A stretch of 64,000 nt of DNA from Peribacillus sp. FSL P2-0133 (GCF_037975445.1 NZ_CP150254.1:4276001-4340000), one strand, 5' to 3'; shown: positions 35,632 to 47,910, numbered from the stretch's first letter. A program made the numbers and translations. Notes: generated by a model from the letters alone, not told the origin.

Positions 35632-37170
<1,539 letters not shown>

Positions 37171-37198
37171 ATTTAATCATTTTATTATTGTTAATAAA

Positions 37199-37227
37199 CT
37201 TTTATCATACATAAGAATCATTGTCAA
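37199..37227 (-). promoter_or_regulatory. Promoter of the tyrS leader
   Basis: -35 TTGACA (37222-37227), 17-base spacer, weak -10 TAAAAG (37199-37204) ahead of the T-box. Confidence 0.5.
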
Positions 37228-37320
37228 CACCACTCTTACAGATTCTAGAAAAATAAGAAAGATGCCTTTCCCCTACCTGTTATATGCTATAATATATGTG
37301 ATTTCAGGGGGTATGATACG

Positions 37321-40300
37321 ATGAATAATAATCAAAAAGATAGATTTCTAACAATCTGGAAGCAGCTGACCCGTTTTTTTCAAAATGAAAAAACACACAA
37401 AAACGCGCGGGTTACATACCAAGTCATTTGGAATTTAACGCTGATCCTCATTATTGTCGGGATTCTAGGATTCTCATTCGCCGGCGGCGTCGGGGCCGGC
37501 TATTTCGCTGCCCTCGTCAATGATGAGCCGGTACGCTCAAAAGAAGATTTAAAAAAAGACATTTACAATTATGAAGAGACCTCTGAAGTATACTTTGCTG
37601 ATAACGTATACTTGGGCAAGCTTAAGAGTGACCTTGAGCGTGAAGAAGTGTCCATCGATAAAGTTTCCGAGCATCTAAAAAATGCAGTCATCGCTACAGA
37701 AGATGAGTATTTTTATGAACATGATGGAGTTGTCCCGAAAGCCATCCTGCGTGCCGTTTACCAGGAATTTTCAAATGCATCCGTCCAATCGGGAGGAAGT
37801 ACATTAACACAGCAGCTCATTAAAAACCAGGTCCTCACCAACGAAGTATCATTTGAACGGAAAGCAAAAGAAATCCTTCTTGCGCTCCGGGTCGAAAAGT
37901 TCTTTGAAAAAGAAGAGATTTTGGAAACCTACTTAAACGTCTCCACTTTGGGACGAAACTCTTCAGGCCGTAACATCGCTGGTGTCGAGTCCGCCGCTGA
38001 AGGTATTTTTGGCGTGGAGGCCAAAGATCTGACACTGCCCCAATCAGCCTTTATCGCTGGATTGCCGCAAAGCCCTTTCGGTTATACACCATATACCCAG
38101 AAAGGAAAACTGAAAGAAAATCAAGAGCCCGGCATCAACCGGATGAAAACCGTTTTAAAGCGGATGTATAGTAACGGATACATAACAAAAGAAGAATATG
38201 ATAAAGCAGTCGCATACGACATAACAAAAGACTTTATCGGTAAAACGGAGATGCCATCCGAGAAATATCCATGGCTCACCTATGAAATCGAAAAACGCTC
38301 CATCGAAATCCTATCTGTCAGTCTGGCAAAAGAAGATGGATATGAAGAGAAAGATTTAAAGAATGATGATTTAAAAGATCAATATCTAGCACTTGCCGAT
38401 CGTAAGCTGCGTCAAAACGGCTATCAGATCTATACGACAATCGATAAAAAGATTTATGACAAGATGCAGGAAGTAACGAAAAACTATCCGAATTACGGAT
38501 ACGATAAGACGGCACAAGTCGTCGATCCTGATACGAAAGAAATGAAAACGGTGAGTGAGCCCGTTGAAGCCGGGGCCATTCTTATCGAAAATAAAACAGG
38601 AAAAATCATCAGTTTCGTAGGCGGCCGTGATTTCAAGCGGGAACAGACGAATCATGCAACTGCATCACTGCGATCGAACGGATCAACGATGAAGCCGCTG
38701 CTCGTATATGGCCCAGGTATTGAGTTAGGAAAAATCTCACCTGGAAGTGTATCAGCCAACGTACCCATTTCCATTCCAGCAGGCAGCAAAGCGTGGCGTC
38801 CAGGAAACTATGGCGGCGGAAGCTATACGGGGGTAACGACAGCCCGTGAGGCACTTAAGAATTCCTATAATATCCCTGCAGCGCTCTTTTACATGAAAAT
38901 AATCAACCAAAGGCCTGCTGCCTATTTGGAAAAAATGGGCTTTACAACTGTAACGAATGGGGATTACTCAAATCTTGCCATGTCATTGGGTGCCATGGAC
39001 AGAGGTGTAACCGTTGAAGAGAACGTCAATGCATTTGGCACATTTGCCAATTCGGGGGAATTCGTCGATGCTTATATGATCGATAAAATCGTATCGAAAG
39101 ATGGCGAGGTCATCTATGAACATAAAGCGAAACCAGTGGAAGTATTTTCTCCGCAAGCCGCTTACTTGACGCTTGATATGATGCGTGATGTCGTAAACAG
39201 CGGGACGGCCGCTTCGGTCAGAAACCGACTTGCTTTCTCAAGTGATTGGGCAGGTAAGACCGGAACGTCCCAAAACTATTGGGACGCTTGGTTCGTCGCA
39301 AGCAATCCAAATGTATCATTCGGTACATGGCTCGGATATGACACACCTAAATCCTTGCAAGGGACCTACAATGGTCTGGAATATAATAAACGTAATATGT
39401 ATTATTGGGCGGATCTGATCAATGCCGCATACAAAGTCGATCCTAAACTCATCGACCCTGATAAGCGATTTGAAATGCCGGGCGGAATTGTCAACCGTTC
39501 CTTCTGTGGCGTTTCAGGACTGCTGCCTTCAAGTGCATGCCAAAAGGCAGGTCTTGTAAAATCAGATTTATTCATCGCCAAATATGCTCCATCCAGGGCG
39601 GATGATAGTTTCATAGATGGACAATATGTATCAGTCGGCAGCAAACGCTACGCAGCCCTTCCGCAAACGCCTGGCGAATTCACAAGCGGCGGGTTCATGT
39701 TGAATCCCGATTCCTTTGCAGATATCGGACTGAAATATGTCGTTGACCCGGGATCCGTGATTCCTGGAGGCGAAAAATCAGGAAATGTCGTCGGGGCGAA
39801 AGCGAAATTGAATGATAATGGCAAAGCACCAGATCCCCTATCCATAACGATCAGTAACGATAAGATTACATGGGGTCTGCATCATGAAGGAGATGTCGTC
39901 GGTTATCGTGTCTATAAGGACGGCAAAAAAGTGGCGAGCATCAATGCTGGTGGGAATCTTGTTTACAAAGTCGGCTCAGGCGGTTCCTATTACGTAACGG
40001 CCGTAGACATAGTCGGTAAAGAATCAGCCCCTTCCCAACGTGTTGAAAGCGGCGTTAAAAAAGCAGGTTCAAAAGAAGATTCCGCAAAAAATAAAGATGA
40101 TCGCGGAAAAGATAAAGTAGCTAACGAAGATAAAAAACCAGACTCAAAAGAAGAGAACGGTTCAGATAAAGATAAAGAACCAGAAAATGAAACAAATAAA
40201 GATAAAGAGCCAGCCCTAGACAAAGATCAAAACAAAGAAAATACTGATAAAGAAAATCAAGAGACCGACAAAGTTCAAGACACTGTCAATGATAAAGACA

Positions 40301-40353
40301 CTGTCAATGATAAAGAGCAAGACACGGATAAAGCTGAAGAAGAGGAAGAATGA
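37321..40353 (+). CDS. Class A penicillin-binding protein (PBP1A family)
   Basis: 1010 aa bifunctional peptidoglycan synthase. A short cytosolic part, one membrane helix (about 37-62), GT51 glycosyltransferase (about 95-270: ATEDEYFYEHDGV, GGSTLTQQLIKNQ), transpeptidase (about 410-700: STMK near 454-457, SYN near 515, KTGTS near 645), an FN3-like module (about 840-910), and a Lys/Asp/Glu-rich tail of about 95 residues. AGGGGG site before ATG. Divergent from tyrS. Tail length varies widely in this family. It is not the B. subtilis neighbour at this locus. Confidence 0.93.
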   Translation: MNNNQKDRFLTIWKQLTRFFQNEKTHKNARVTYQVIWNLTLILIIVGILGFSFAGGVGAGYFAALVNDEPVRSKEDLKKDIYNYEETSEVYFADNVYLGKLKSDLEREEVSIDKVSEHLKNAVIATEDEYFYEHDGVVPKAILRAVYQEFSNASVQSGGSTLTQQLIKNQVLTNEVSFERKAKEILLALRVEKFFEKEEILETYLNVSTLGRNSSGRNIAGVESAAEGIFGVEAKDLTLPQSAFIAGLPQSPFGYTPYTQKGKLKENQEPGINRMKTVLKRMYSNGYITKEEYDKAVAYDITKDFIGKTEMPSEKYPWLTYEIEKRSIEILSVSLAKEDGYEEKDLKNDDLKDQYLALADRKLRQNGYQIYTTIDKKIYDKMQEVTKNYPNYGYDKTAQVVDPDTKEMKTVSEPVEAGAILIENKTGKIISFVGGRDFKREQTNHATASLRSNGSTMKPLLVYGPGIELGKISPGSVSANVPISIPAGSKAWRPGNYGGGSYTGVTTAREALKNSYNIPAALFYMKIINQRPAAYLEKMGFTTVTNGDYSNLAMSLGAMDRGVTVEENVNAFGTFANSGEFVDAYMIDKIVSKDGEVIYEHKAKPVEVFSPQAAYLTLDMMRDVVNSGTAASVRNRLAFSSDWAGKTGTSQNYWDAWFVASNPNVSFGTWLGYDTPKSLQGTYNGLEYNKRNMYYWADLINAAYKVDPKLIDPDKRFEMPGGIVNRSFCGVSGLLPSSACQKAGLVKSDLFIAKYAPSRADDSFIDGQYVSVGSKRYAALPQTPGEFTSGGFMLNPDSFADIGLKYVVDPGSVIPGGEKSGNVVGAKAKLNDNGKAPDPLSITISNDKITWGLHHEGDVVGYRVYKDGKKVASINAGGNLVYKVGSGGSYYVTAVDIVGKESAPSQRVESGVKKAGSKEDSAKNKDDRGKDKVANEDKKPDSKEENGSDKDKEPENETNKDKEPALDKDQNKENTDKENQETDKVQDTVNDKDTVNDKEQDTDKAEEEEE
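40279..40314 (+). repeat. Tandem 18-bp duplication in the PBP tail
   Basis: GACACTGTCAATGATAAA occurs twice in a row, coding DTVNDK twice. In-frame slippage unit in the acidic tail. Confidence 0.9.
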
Positions 40354-40368
40354 CACTCTTTCTTGAAC

Positions 40369-40404
40369 TAAAACAGGCTGTCGGGTTAGCCCGACAGCCT
40401 GTTT
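40369..40404 (+). terminator. PBP gene terminator
   Basis: AACAGGCTGTCGGG/CCCGACAGCCTGTT stem of 14 pairs. Confidence 0.88.
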
Positions 40405-40418
40405 CCTTATAATCTCCC

Positions 40419-40457
40419 AAAAAGGCATCCATGAAAGTGACAATGGATGCCTTTTCC
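40419..40457 (-). terminator. acsA terminator
   Basis: AAAGGCATCCA/TGGATGCCTTT stem with T-rich flanks, between the PBP gene and acsA. Confidence 0.8.
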
Positions 40458-40485
40458 TTTTCAATAATCAGCATGACTCAGTTTC

Positions 40486-42204
40486 TCAGTCCTCCATCGA
40501 TGATAAATCACCAGTTGGCAAATCAAGTTCCCAAGCTTTCAGGACACGGCGCATGATTTTACCGCTTCTTGTTTTAGGAAGCTTATCCCTGAATTCAATT
40601 TCACGAGGTGCCGCATGTGCTGCTAGACCATGCTTTACAAATGTACGAATTTCCTCAATCAACTCATCGTTTGCATCGTATCCGTCACGAAGGGCGATAA
40701 ACGCTTTGATAATTTCCCCCCGAACCGGATCCGGCTTACCGATGACACCCGCTTCAGCTACGGCTGGATGCTCGACCAACTTGCTTTCCACTTCGAAAGG
40801 TCCAACTCTCTCCCCTGCCGTCATGATGACATCATCCACACGGCCTTGGAACCAGAAATAACCATCTTCATCCATATATGCGGAATCCCCGGACACATAC
40901 CAATCACCTGGCATAAAGTAAGATTCATATTTCGCTTCATTCTTCCAGACGGTCTTCATCATCGAAGGCCAGCCTTTCTTGATGGCAAGGTTCCCCATTC
41001 TATGCGGTGGAAGCTCGTTGCCTTGATCATCCACTATCGCCGCCTTCACACCAGGAATCGGTTTACCCATCGAACCCGGTTTGATTTCCAGGCAAGGATA
41101 ATTGCAGATGACCTGAGCTCCGGTCTCCGTCATCCACCATGTATCATGGATACGGTGATTGAATACCTTCATCCCCCAGCGCACCACTTCCGGGTTCAAC
41201 GGTTCGCCGACACTTAAAATATGGCGGAGAGTGCTTAAATCGAACCGCTTAACGATTTCGTCACCTGCGCCCATCAGCATCCTGAAGGCCGTCGGGGCAC
41301 TATACCATACCGTGACACCAAAGTCTTCCAAGGTCTTGTACCAGGATTCAGGCTTGAACCGCCCGCCTACAATGACATTCGAAGTCCCTGTCAGCCAAGG
41401 TCCAAAGATCCCGTAAGACGTCCCTGTCACCCATCCAGGGTCCGCTGTGCACCAATACACGTCCTCATCCTGCAAATCAAGGACCCATCTTGCCGTTTGA
41501 TAATGCTGGATCATCGCATTATGAACGTGTAGCACTCCTTTTGGTTTACCTGTGGAACCGGAGGTATAGTGAAGAATCAGACCGTCATTCCGATCCACCC
41601 ATTCAATTTCGAATTTTTTGTCGGCTTCTTTTAATTTTTTATTGAAGTGATGGAACTTTCCTTCTTCTTTTATATTTTCCCCCACCAAGAAAATATGCTT
41701 TAAATGGGGTAGCTCATCCACTGGGACGCGCGGCAAAAGTTCAGGTGTCGTCACGATCACACTTGCCTCACTATCTTCAAGACGATCCCTTATTGCGCCT
41801 TCCATGAAGGCTTCGAACAACGGCCCTACGACCGCTCCCGTTTTAATCGCGCCCAACAATGCAAAATAAAGCTCCGGGGAGCGAGGCATGAAGATGAAAA
41901 CACGATCACCTTTTTCCACATTTGCAATGTTCTTGAACACATTGGCCGCCTGATTCGTATAATCTTTCATTTCCTTGAATGTATACTTTTCATTTCTTTT
42001 ATCGTCTTTGTAATAAAGGGCTACTTTATTCTTTTTGTATGTTTCGACATGGCGGTCAATGGCTTCATGTGCAAGATTCACTTTACCGGTTTCAGACCAG
42101 GAGAATTCCTTTTCCGTCTCAGACCAGTCAAACTTCTTGTATTTTTCATCATAATTCTTTAAATTAAAATTACCTTCCACTACTGGCAACGCTTTCACAT
42201 TCAT
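40486..42204 (-). CDS. acsA: Acetyl-CoA synthetase
   Basis: Activates acetate to acetyl-CoA with ATP. 572 aa from ATG 42204 (MNVKALPVVEGNF), behind AGGGGGAG; same length as B. subtilis AcsA. P-loop LHYTSGSTGKPKGVLH (near 224), DTWWMTETG, VSGDSAY, and the regulatory lysine in KTRSGKIMRR (near 549), which AcuA acetylates to switch the enzyme off. Divergent from acuABC. Confidence 0.97.
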   Translation of the reverse strand: MNVKALPVVEGNFNLKNYDEKYKKFDWSETEKEFSWSETGKVNLAHEAIDRHVETYKKNKVALYYKDDKRNEKYTFKEMKDYTNQAANVFKNIANVEKGDRVFIFMPRSPELYFALLGAIKTGAVVGPLFEAFMEGAIRDRLEDSEASVIVTTPELLPRVPVDELPHLKHIFLVGENIKEEGKFHHFNKKLKEADKKFEIEWVDRNDGLILHYTSGSTGKPKGVLHVHNAMIQHYQTARWVLDLQDEDVYWCTADPGWVTGTSYGIFGPWLTGTSNVIVGGRFKPESWYKTLEDFGVTVWYSAPTAFRMLMGAGDEIVKRFDLSTLRHILSVGEPLNPEVVRWGMKVFNHRIHDTWWMTETGAQVICNYPCLEIKPGSMGKPIPGVKAAIVDDQGNELPPHRMGNLAIKKGWPSMMKTVWKNEAKYESYFMPGDWYVSGDSAYMDEDGYFWFQGRVDDVIMTAGERVGPFEVESKLVEHPAVAEAGVIGKPDPVRGEIIKAFIALRDGYDANDELIEEIRTFVKHGLAAHAAPREIEFRDKLPKTRSGKIMRRVLKAWELDLPTGDLSSMED

Positions 42205-42240
42205 ACGACAAACTCCCCCTTCATTCGGCTCTATATTTTT

Positions 42241-42269
42241 ATTATAGTATAAGAAGACAATTTTCTCAA
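42241..42269 (-). promoter_or_regulatory. acsA promoter
   Basis: -35 TTGAGA (42264-42269), 17-base spacer, perfect -10 TATAAT (42241-42246), 37 bases before the acsA start. The remaining acsA-acuA spacer (345 bases in all) holds a TATAAT at 42445-42450 for acuA but no convincing cre site. Confidence 0.75.
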
Positions 42270-42549
42270 TTTTTAAAATATTAAGTATTTCCATATTAGG
42301 GAAAATTCAGCTTGCTGAATTTTGAAAATTACAAGTATGTTATAGTTAAGGTGAATTCATGTTGATGGCTCGGAAAGAAGAAGCACTGTAACAAAAGATT
42401 CATATATGTGTTGAACTTTCTAAATTATGCCCCTTGTTTTTATGTATAATTTATTTAAGCTTTCCATTCGGTCAGTTTTTACAAGCAATGCTTCTTATAC
42501 TCCGGAATGCTAGAGTGTAAGATTACTACATAACAAGGGTGGTGAAAGA

Positions 42550-43182
42550 ATGGAATATAATAAGACCTTTTATACTAAGGAACTGCAGACATTAAGCGGG
42601 ACGCTCATCATCGAAGGGCCGTTGAACGGCGAAAAAATGTCCGCTTATGAGTTTCACGAAGACTTGGTCGCCTTTCGCCCGCCTGCTTTGCAGCATAAAG
42701 CGTTAATAGAGATTGCAGACTTGCCTGAGGGCAGGATCTTTATCGCCCGTGAAAATAAAACGATCGTGGGATATGTAACTTACTTATATCCCGATCCATT
42801 GGAGCGCTGGTCGGAAATTAAGATGGAGGACTTGATTGAGCTTGGTGCAATCGAGGTCATCCCTGAATACCGGGGTGCTTCCGTCGGGAAGAACCTGATC
42901 CGCCTTTCCATGGAAGACGATTCGGTTGAAGACTTCATCATCATCACCACTGAATACTATTGGCATTGGGATTTGAAAGGGACAGGACTGAATATTTGGG
43001 ACTATCGCAAGGTCATGGAAAAAATGATGAGTGCGGGTGGCCTGGTCTACTTTGCAACAGATGATCCTGAAATCAGTTCCCACCCGGCCAACTGCCTGAT
43101 GGCCCGTATCGGCAAAAGAGTCCCGCCGGAATCCATCCAGAAGTTCGACCAATTGCGTTTTATGAATCGGTTTATGTATTAA
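42550..43182 (+). CDS. acuA: Protein acetyltransferase AcuA
   Basis: 210 aa GNAT-fold enzyme. In B. subtilis it acetylates and inactivates AcsA. The acetyl-CoA loop is around EVIPEYRGASVGKNLI (near 111-126), with the GNAT core IADLPEGRIFIARENKTIVGYVTY before it. GGTGG-type ribosome site at the ATG. First gene of acuABC. Confidence 0.95.
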   Translation: MEYNKTFYTKELQTLSGTLIIEGPLNGEKMSAYEFHEDLVAFRPPALQHKALIEIADLPEGRIFIARENKTIVGYVTYLYPDPLERWSEIKMEDLIELGAIEVIPEYRGASVGKNLIRLSMEDDSVEDFIIITTEYYWHWDLKGTGLNIWDYRKVMEKMMSAGGLVYFATDDPEISSHPANCLMARIGKRVPPESIQKFDQLRFMNRFMY

Positions 43183-43208
43183 AGAGGCGAATAAGAGGAG
43201 GAAGGAAA

Positions 43209-43859
43209 ATGATTGTAGAAACAATAATGAATGAGGATATTATCACCCTCACTCCAACCGATACAATCCATAGCGCTGTCATGATCATCAAGGAGAAGCG
43301 AATTCGCCATATACCCATTGTCGATGACAGCTATCATCTTGTGGGATTAGTCAGCGACCGAGATATTCGGGATGCTGCCCCTTCTATATTCCGTACCGCA
43401 GAATACAAAAATGATTTACAAAAACCATTATCAAGCATCATGAAAACGGAAATAATCACGGGGCACCCGCTGGATTTCGTGGAAGAAATCGGGGCTGTTT
43501 TTTGTGATAACAATATCAGCTGCCTTCCAATCGTAAAGGGAAGGCAGTTAGTGGGCATCATAACCGGTTCCGATTTACTTCATTCATACGTTGAGTTGAC
43601 TGGAGTCAATCAGCCCGGTTCCCAAATCGAAATCAGAATCCCGGATAGGGCAGGTTCCCTTCATGATATTGCCCATATTTTCAAAAGGCGCAATTCGAAT
43701 ATCCTGAGCACCCTTGTTTATCCTGAAAAAAATGGAACCGATTATAAAATTCTTGTAATTCGTGTACAGACGATGAATCCATTTATGGTGGTGGAGGATT
43801 TGAAGAAAGAAGGCTATACCGTTTTATGGCCTAGCCTACCGGGGATTTCACATGAATGA
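43209..43859 (+). CDS. acuB: Acetoin utilisation protein AcuB (CBS-ACT)
   Basis: 216 aa. Two CBS domains (about 1-60 and 75-130) and a C-terminal ACT-like domain (about 137-210, IEIRIPDRAGSLHDIAHIF). Such proteins sense adenine nucleotides or similar ligands; the exact role of AcuB is unknown. Ribosome site AGGAGGAAGG. Overlaps acuC by 8 bases. Confidence 0.94.
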   Translation: MIVETIMNEDIITLTPTDTIHSAVMIIKEKRIRHIPIVDDSYHLVGLVSDRDIRDAAPSIFRTAEYKNDLQKPLSSIMKTEIITGHPLDFVEEIGAVFCDNNISCLPIVKGRQLVGIITGSDLLHSYVELTGVNQPGSQIEIRIPDRAGSLHDIAHIFKRRNSNILSTLVYPEKNGTDYKILVIRVQTMNPFMVVEDLKKEGYTVLWPSLPGISHE

Positions 43860-45033
43860 TACATCCCTTTTCGTCTATTCGGATGAACTCCTTACCTACA
43901 AATTCAACGATGAACATCCATTCAATCAAAAACGGCTTAAGCTCACGCTTGATTTATTAAAAAAACACCATGCCATCAATGATGATCAAATTATCAAGCC
44001 CAGAATGGCTACCGACGAAGAATTGGAACTGATCCATGATCACCATTATGTAAACGCTGTCAAATTAGCAGGCCAGGGAAAGCTCCCCCCTGAAAAGGCA
44101 GTAAATTATGGGCTGGGAACAGAGGATACCCCTATCTTCCCCAAGATGCACGAAGCGAGTGCCTTGCTTGTAGGCGGTACCTTGACGGCTGTGGATGCCG
44201 TCATGACCGGTCAGTCCCTGCACGCACTTAATCTTGGCGGGGGCCTGCATCACGGTTTCCGCGGGAAAGCCTCAGGCTTTTGCATTTACAATGATAGTTC
44301 GGTCGCGATTAAATACCTGCAAAAAAAATATGGGGCACGTGTCTTGTACGTCGATACCGATGCACATCATGGTGACGGAGTCCAATGGTCATTTTATGAT
44401 GATCCCGATGTATGCACCCTATCCATTCATGAAACGGGGCGCTACTTATTTCCCGGCACCGGCAATATTAACGAGCGGGGCCAGGGAAAAGGCTACGGCT
44501 ATTCATTCAACATCCCGGTCGATGCGTTCACTGAAGATGAATCCTGGCTCGAATGCTATAGGGCTTCTTTTAAGGAGGTCATTGAATTCTTCAAACCGGA
44601 TGTCATATTAACGCAAAACGGGGCCGATTCCCATTATTACGATCCGCTCACCCATTTATCTGCCACCATGAAGATTTATAGGGAAATACCAAAGTTGGCC
44701 CACGAAATGGCCCATAAGTTTTGCGAAGGACGGTGGATTGCAGTAGGCGGCGGCGGATATGATATATGGCGCGTCGTCCCGAGGGCTTGGGCGAGGGTCT
44801 GGCTTGAAATGACGAACAATGATATATCAGGTCCCCTATCAAAGGAATGGCTCGATTGCTGGCAGCCTGAGTCCCCTGTTACCCTGCCGGATGAATGGGA
44901 TGACATGGAGGATATATACGAACCCATTCCGAGGAAGCCTGAAATTACCGAGAAGAATGCCCTGACGCTTGAAAAGGTCCTTTATCCCATCAGGTCTTCC
45001 AAGCAAACTTCGAAAAGCAATGAACAAAGTTAG
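43852..45033 (+). CDS. acuC: Protein deacetylase AcuC (class I HDAC-like)
   Basis: 393 aa zinc-dependent arginase/deacetylase-fold enzyme that reactivates AcsA. HDAC motifs: GGGLHHG, FCIYND, zinc site DTDAHHGDGVQWSFY and LTQNGADSHYYDPL, and GGGGYD. Translationally coupled to acuB. The motPS genes that follow in B. subtilis before ccpA are missing; ccpA comes next. Confidence 0.96.
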   Translation: MNDTSLFVYSDELLTYKFNDEHPFNQKRLKLTLDLLKKHHAINDDQIIKPRMATDEELELIHDHHYVNAVKLAGQGKLPPEKAVNYGLGTEDTPIFPKMHEASALLVGGTLTAVDAVMTGQSLHALNLGGGLHHGFRGKASGFCIYNDSSVAIKYLQKKYGARVLYVDTDAHHGDGVQWSFYDDPDVCTLSIHETGRYLFPGTGNINERGQGKGYGYSFNIPVDAFTEDESWLECYRASFKEVIEFFKPDVILTQNGADSHYYDPLTHLSATMKIYREIPKLAHEMAHKFCEGRWIAVGGGGYDIWRVVPRAWARVWLEMTNNDISGPLSKEWLDCWQPESPVTLPDEWDDMEDIYEPIPRKPEITEKNALTLEKVLYPIRSSKQTSKSNEQS

Positions 45034-45034
45034 C

Positions 45035-45064
45035 CAAAAGATCGTTGAAAAACGATCTTTTTTG
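45035..45064 (+). terminator. acuC terminator
   Basis: AAAAGATCGTT/AACGATCTTTT stem with T run. Confidence 0.85.
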
Positions 45065-45076
45065 TCCGGTTGAGAA

Positions 45077-45108
45077 ACAAAAGAGAGTGTCCTCCGGGAC
45101 ACTCTCCA
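45077..45108 (-). terminator. ccpA terminator
   Basis: GAGAGTGTCC/GGACACTCTC stem followed by a T-rich stretch on the minus strand. Confidence 0.85.
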
Positions 45109-45115
45109 AACAAGT

Positions 45116-46120
45116 TTATTTCGTTGATTGACGGTTTTCAATCCGATGCGGCAGGATCACTTTTTCAAGACCTTCCTCCACTTGTTCTTTATTCATCAAC
45201 TTCGTAAGAAGCCTCATCGCAACCGCACCAATGTCATATAAAGGCTGAACGATCGTCGTGATTTGCGGACGCACCATCAATGTCAATCTCGTGTTATCGA
45301 AGCTGATCACCTCAAAGTCATCCGGTACATTATACCCTTTGTCCTGTGCGGCATGGACAATTCCAAGAGCCATTTCATCAGCACCGGCGATGAATGCCGT
45401 CGGTCTGTCTTCAACTTCCAGGTACTTTTCAAAAGATTCAATTCCTGAATCATATGTATAATCACCTTCAACAATATAACTTTCATCAAATGAGAGACCA
45501 GCTTCTTTCAACCCTCGTTTATAACCAGTCAATTTCATTTCATTAATCAGCGCGGAAGGGTTTCCGCTTACAAAAGCGATATGCTTGTGGCCTTTATCAG
45601 CAAAGAATGTCACAGCGTCGAATGCCGCTGCCTCATAATCAATATTAACCGATGGAACTTGCCCGCTTTCATCCACCGAACCTGCCAGTACGATTGGAAC
45701 CGGTGAATTCTTAAACTCTTTGACATGCTCATCAGAGATGTTGCCGCCCATGAACACGATACCATCCACTTGTTTTCCAAGCATCGTATTCAGCAAATGG
45801 AATTCCTTATCTATATTCTCATCAGAACTGCTTAGAATAATATTGTATTTATACATCGTGGCTATATCTTCTATGCCCCGTGCCAATTCGGCAAAAAAGA
45901 TGCTTGAGATATCCGGGATGATGACCCCGACTGTAGTCGTTTTCTTTGAGGCAAGTCCCCTTGCCACTGCATTGGGACGGTACCCTAACTTCTCAATCAC
46001 ATCGGAAACTTTCTTCCTTGTTGCAGGCTTTACATTTGGATTCCCGTTAACTACGCGGGAAACGGTGGCCATGGAAACATTCGCCTCACGCGCCACATCA
46101 TAAATGGTTATATTATTCAT
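45116..46120 (-). CDS. ccpA: Catabolite control protein A
   Basis: 334 aa LacI-family global regulator. N-terminal HTH and hinge: [22 protein letters not shown] (about 4-25) and [17 protein letters not shown]. The effector domain carries the HPr-Ser-P contact region. With HPr-Ser-P it binds cre sites to repress or activate carbon genes; ackA, acsA and the cassette operon in this window are likely targets. AATGGAGGAATGG ribosome site. Confidence 0.97.
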   Translation of the reverse strand: MNNITIYDVAREANVSMATVSRVVNGNPNVKPATRKKVSDVIEKLGYRPNAVARGLASKKTTTVGVIIPDISSIFFAELARGIEDIATMYKYNIILSSSDENIDKEFHLLNTMLGKQVDGIVFMGGNISDEHVKEFKNSPVPIVLAGSVDESGQVPSVNIDYEAAAFDAVTFFADKGHKHIAFVSGNPSALINEMKLTGYKRGLKEAGLSFDESYIVEGDYTYDSGIESFEKYLEVEDRPTAFIAGADEMALGIVHAAQDKGYNVPDDFEVISFDNTRLTLMVRPQITTIVQPLYDIGAVAMRLLTKLMNKEQVEEGLEKVILPHRIENRQSTK

Positions 46121-46501
46121 TCATCCATTCCTCCATTTCTTTCATTTTCCCCATAAAAGACCCGAATTATTTCGAAAAAAAATCTTTTATGCGTTTTTCT
46201 CTATAAGGAAGATTATTTTAGGAACGATCTGCCTAACAAAATGCAGTCCTACTCTCTTCTCAGTCAAATATTCAATACCCTATTCAAGTATAAAATTCAC
46301 ATAGATATCACTTTATGTATGACTCAATCTTCCGAACAGTTCTCATTCTTGTTATTTATCATACGATAGTAGAATCTTTCCTGCAATCCAATAGTGCTTA
46401 TTTCGAAGCTTTTTCTGCAAAAACTAGTATTTTACCATTAAAAAAAGCCCTTGCCAAGTTGGTAAGGGCCGTAAGTAGATCATTTTAAAGACTTTCTTAG
46501 C
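46121..46501. other. Intergenic ccpA-aroA region
   Basis: 381 bases, AT-rich. Holds the ccpA leader on the minus strand and the aroA terminator at its far end. No ORF, RNA motif or clear -35/-10 pair could be assigned. Confidence 0.5.
46439..46471 (-). terminator. aroA terminator
   Basis: GCCCTTACC/GGCAAGGGC-type stem followed by TTTTTT on the minus strand. Confidence 0.75.
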
Positions 46502-47578
46502 TTATACAGTTACCCAGTTCAAACGTTTAATTTCATCGTAGAATTCATCAAATTGTTTGAAGTCCATTTGCTGTGCAGAATCCGATAAAGCAACGGAAGG
46601 ATCTGGATGCACTTCAGCCATAACACCGTCAGCACCGATTGCAAGAGCCGCTTTAGCCGTAGGAAGCAGAAGATCGCGACGTCCAGTTGAATGCGTCACA
46701 TCAACCATGACCGGTAAATGAGTTTCTTGTTTTAAAATCGGTACAGCAGAGATATCAAGTGTATTCCTTGTTGCTTTTTCGTAAGTACGGATACCGCGTT
46801 CACAAAGGATGATGTTGCCATTGCCCTGCGACATGATGTATTCCGCTGCATGAATGAACTCTTCAATCGTTGCAGCCAGTCCACGTTTTAAAAGAACTGG
46901 TTTATTTACAGCACCTGCAGCTTTTAGCAAGTCGAAGTTTTGCATGTTGCGCGCCCCGATTTGGATGACATCGATATGATCGATCGCCGCTTCAATATCG
47001 TTGGCACTCACGATTTCACTGATGACAGCCAAGCCGTATTCATCAGCAACACGTTTAAGTATTTGTAAACCTTCCAAACCAAGCCCTTGGAAGTCATATG
47101 GAGATGTACGTGGCTTAAATGCACCGCCGCGCATCAATTTCAGACCTTTAGCTTTAATGACTTCCGCTACCGCAGCTGTCTGTTCATAAGATTCAACCGC
47201 ACATGGTCCGAAAACGAAGCTAGGGATCCCGTTACCTACCAATTCACCTTTAATGTCGATGATCGTGTCTTCAGCCTTTTGTTTTCTTGATACAAGAAGC
47301 GTTTTCTTCTGATCATCTTTTTGAAGCTCCAAGCCCAATTTAAAGATTTCTTTGAAAATATGTTTAATCGAACCAAGATCAAGCGGTCCTTGATTATTGG
47401 CTTCGATAAGATCCAGCATTGTTCTTTCACGGACCGGATCGTAACGGTTTACACCTTGTTTTTCTTTAACGCGACCAATTTCCTGTACAAGTTCAGCACG
47501 TTGATTAATAAGATGTAATAACTGAAGGTTCACATCATCCAGTTGATTACGAAGTCCATCAAGCTCTTTGTTGCTCAT
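46502..47578 (-). CDS. aroA: Bifunctional DAHP synthase / chorismate mutase
   Basis: 358 aa. An AroQ chorismate-mutase domain at the N-terminus (about 1-85, [27 protein letters not shown]) is fused to a KDPG/KDSA-type 3-deoxy-7-phosphoheptulonate synthase (about 100-355: [42 protein letters not shown]). First committed step of aromatic amino-acid synthesis, with the N-domain giving feedback sensing. This is B. subtilis AroA (AroG type), not EPSP synthase. Confidence 0.96.
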   Translation of the reverse strand: MSNKELDGLRNQLDDVNLQLLHLINQRAELVQEIGRVKEKQGVNRYDPVRERTMLDLIEANNQGPLDLGSIKHIFKEIFKLGLELQKDDQKKTLLVSRKQKAEDTIIDIKGELVGNGIPSFVFGPCAVESYEQTAAVAEVIKAKGLKLMRGGAFKPRTSPYDFQGLGLEGLQILKRVADEYGLAVISEIVSANDIEAAIDHIDVIQIGARNMQNFDLLKAAGAVNKPVLLKRGLAATIEEFIHAAEYIMSQGNGNIILCERGIRTYEKATRNTLDISAVPILKQETHLPVMVDVTHSTGRRDLLLPTAKAALAIGADGVMAEVHPDPSVALSDSAQQMDFKQFDEFYDEIKRLNWVTV

Positions 47579-47910
47579 TACATATCCATCCCTTCGTTTT
47601 TTAAAATAGAAATCGGCTCAGCGGACTCAAACTAAAAAAATCCCATCCGGATTCTCGAACATCCACCCCGATTGTATTATCAATGAAAAATTTAGAATAT
47701 TTCATGTATGATTAAATCAATTATAAATGAAGTGCCCATAAATGTCACGATATTTTTCTTTAATAATTAAACGCTTTTAAGCATTAAAGTTATGAATGCA
47801 TAAAATCAGGTGTTTCATGCAGGAAAAACGATTTAGACTGAATATTGGAACAATCCGTTGTAGGAATTATATTGGAAATAGAACAAGAAAGCTATAATTT
47901 AATTGATATT

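Noticed and set aside
42205-42294. Longer N-terminus of acsA
   Set aside because: The extra residues cover the acsA promoter; the ribosome site and family length support 42204.
42205-42549. cre site in the acsA-acuA spacer
   Set aside because: No stretch came close enough to the consensus by eye.
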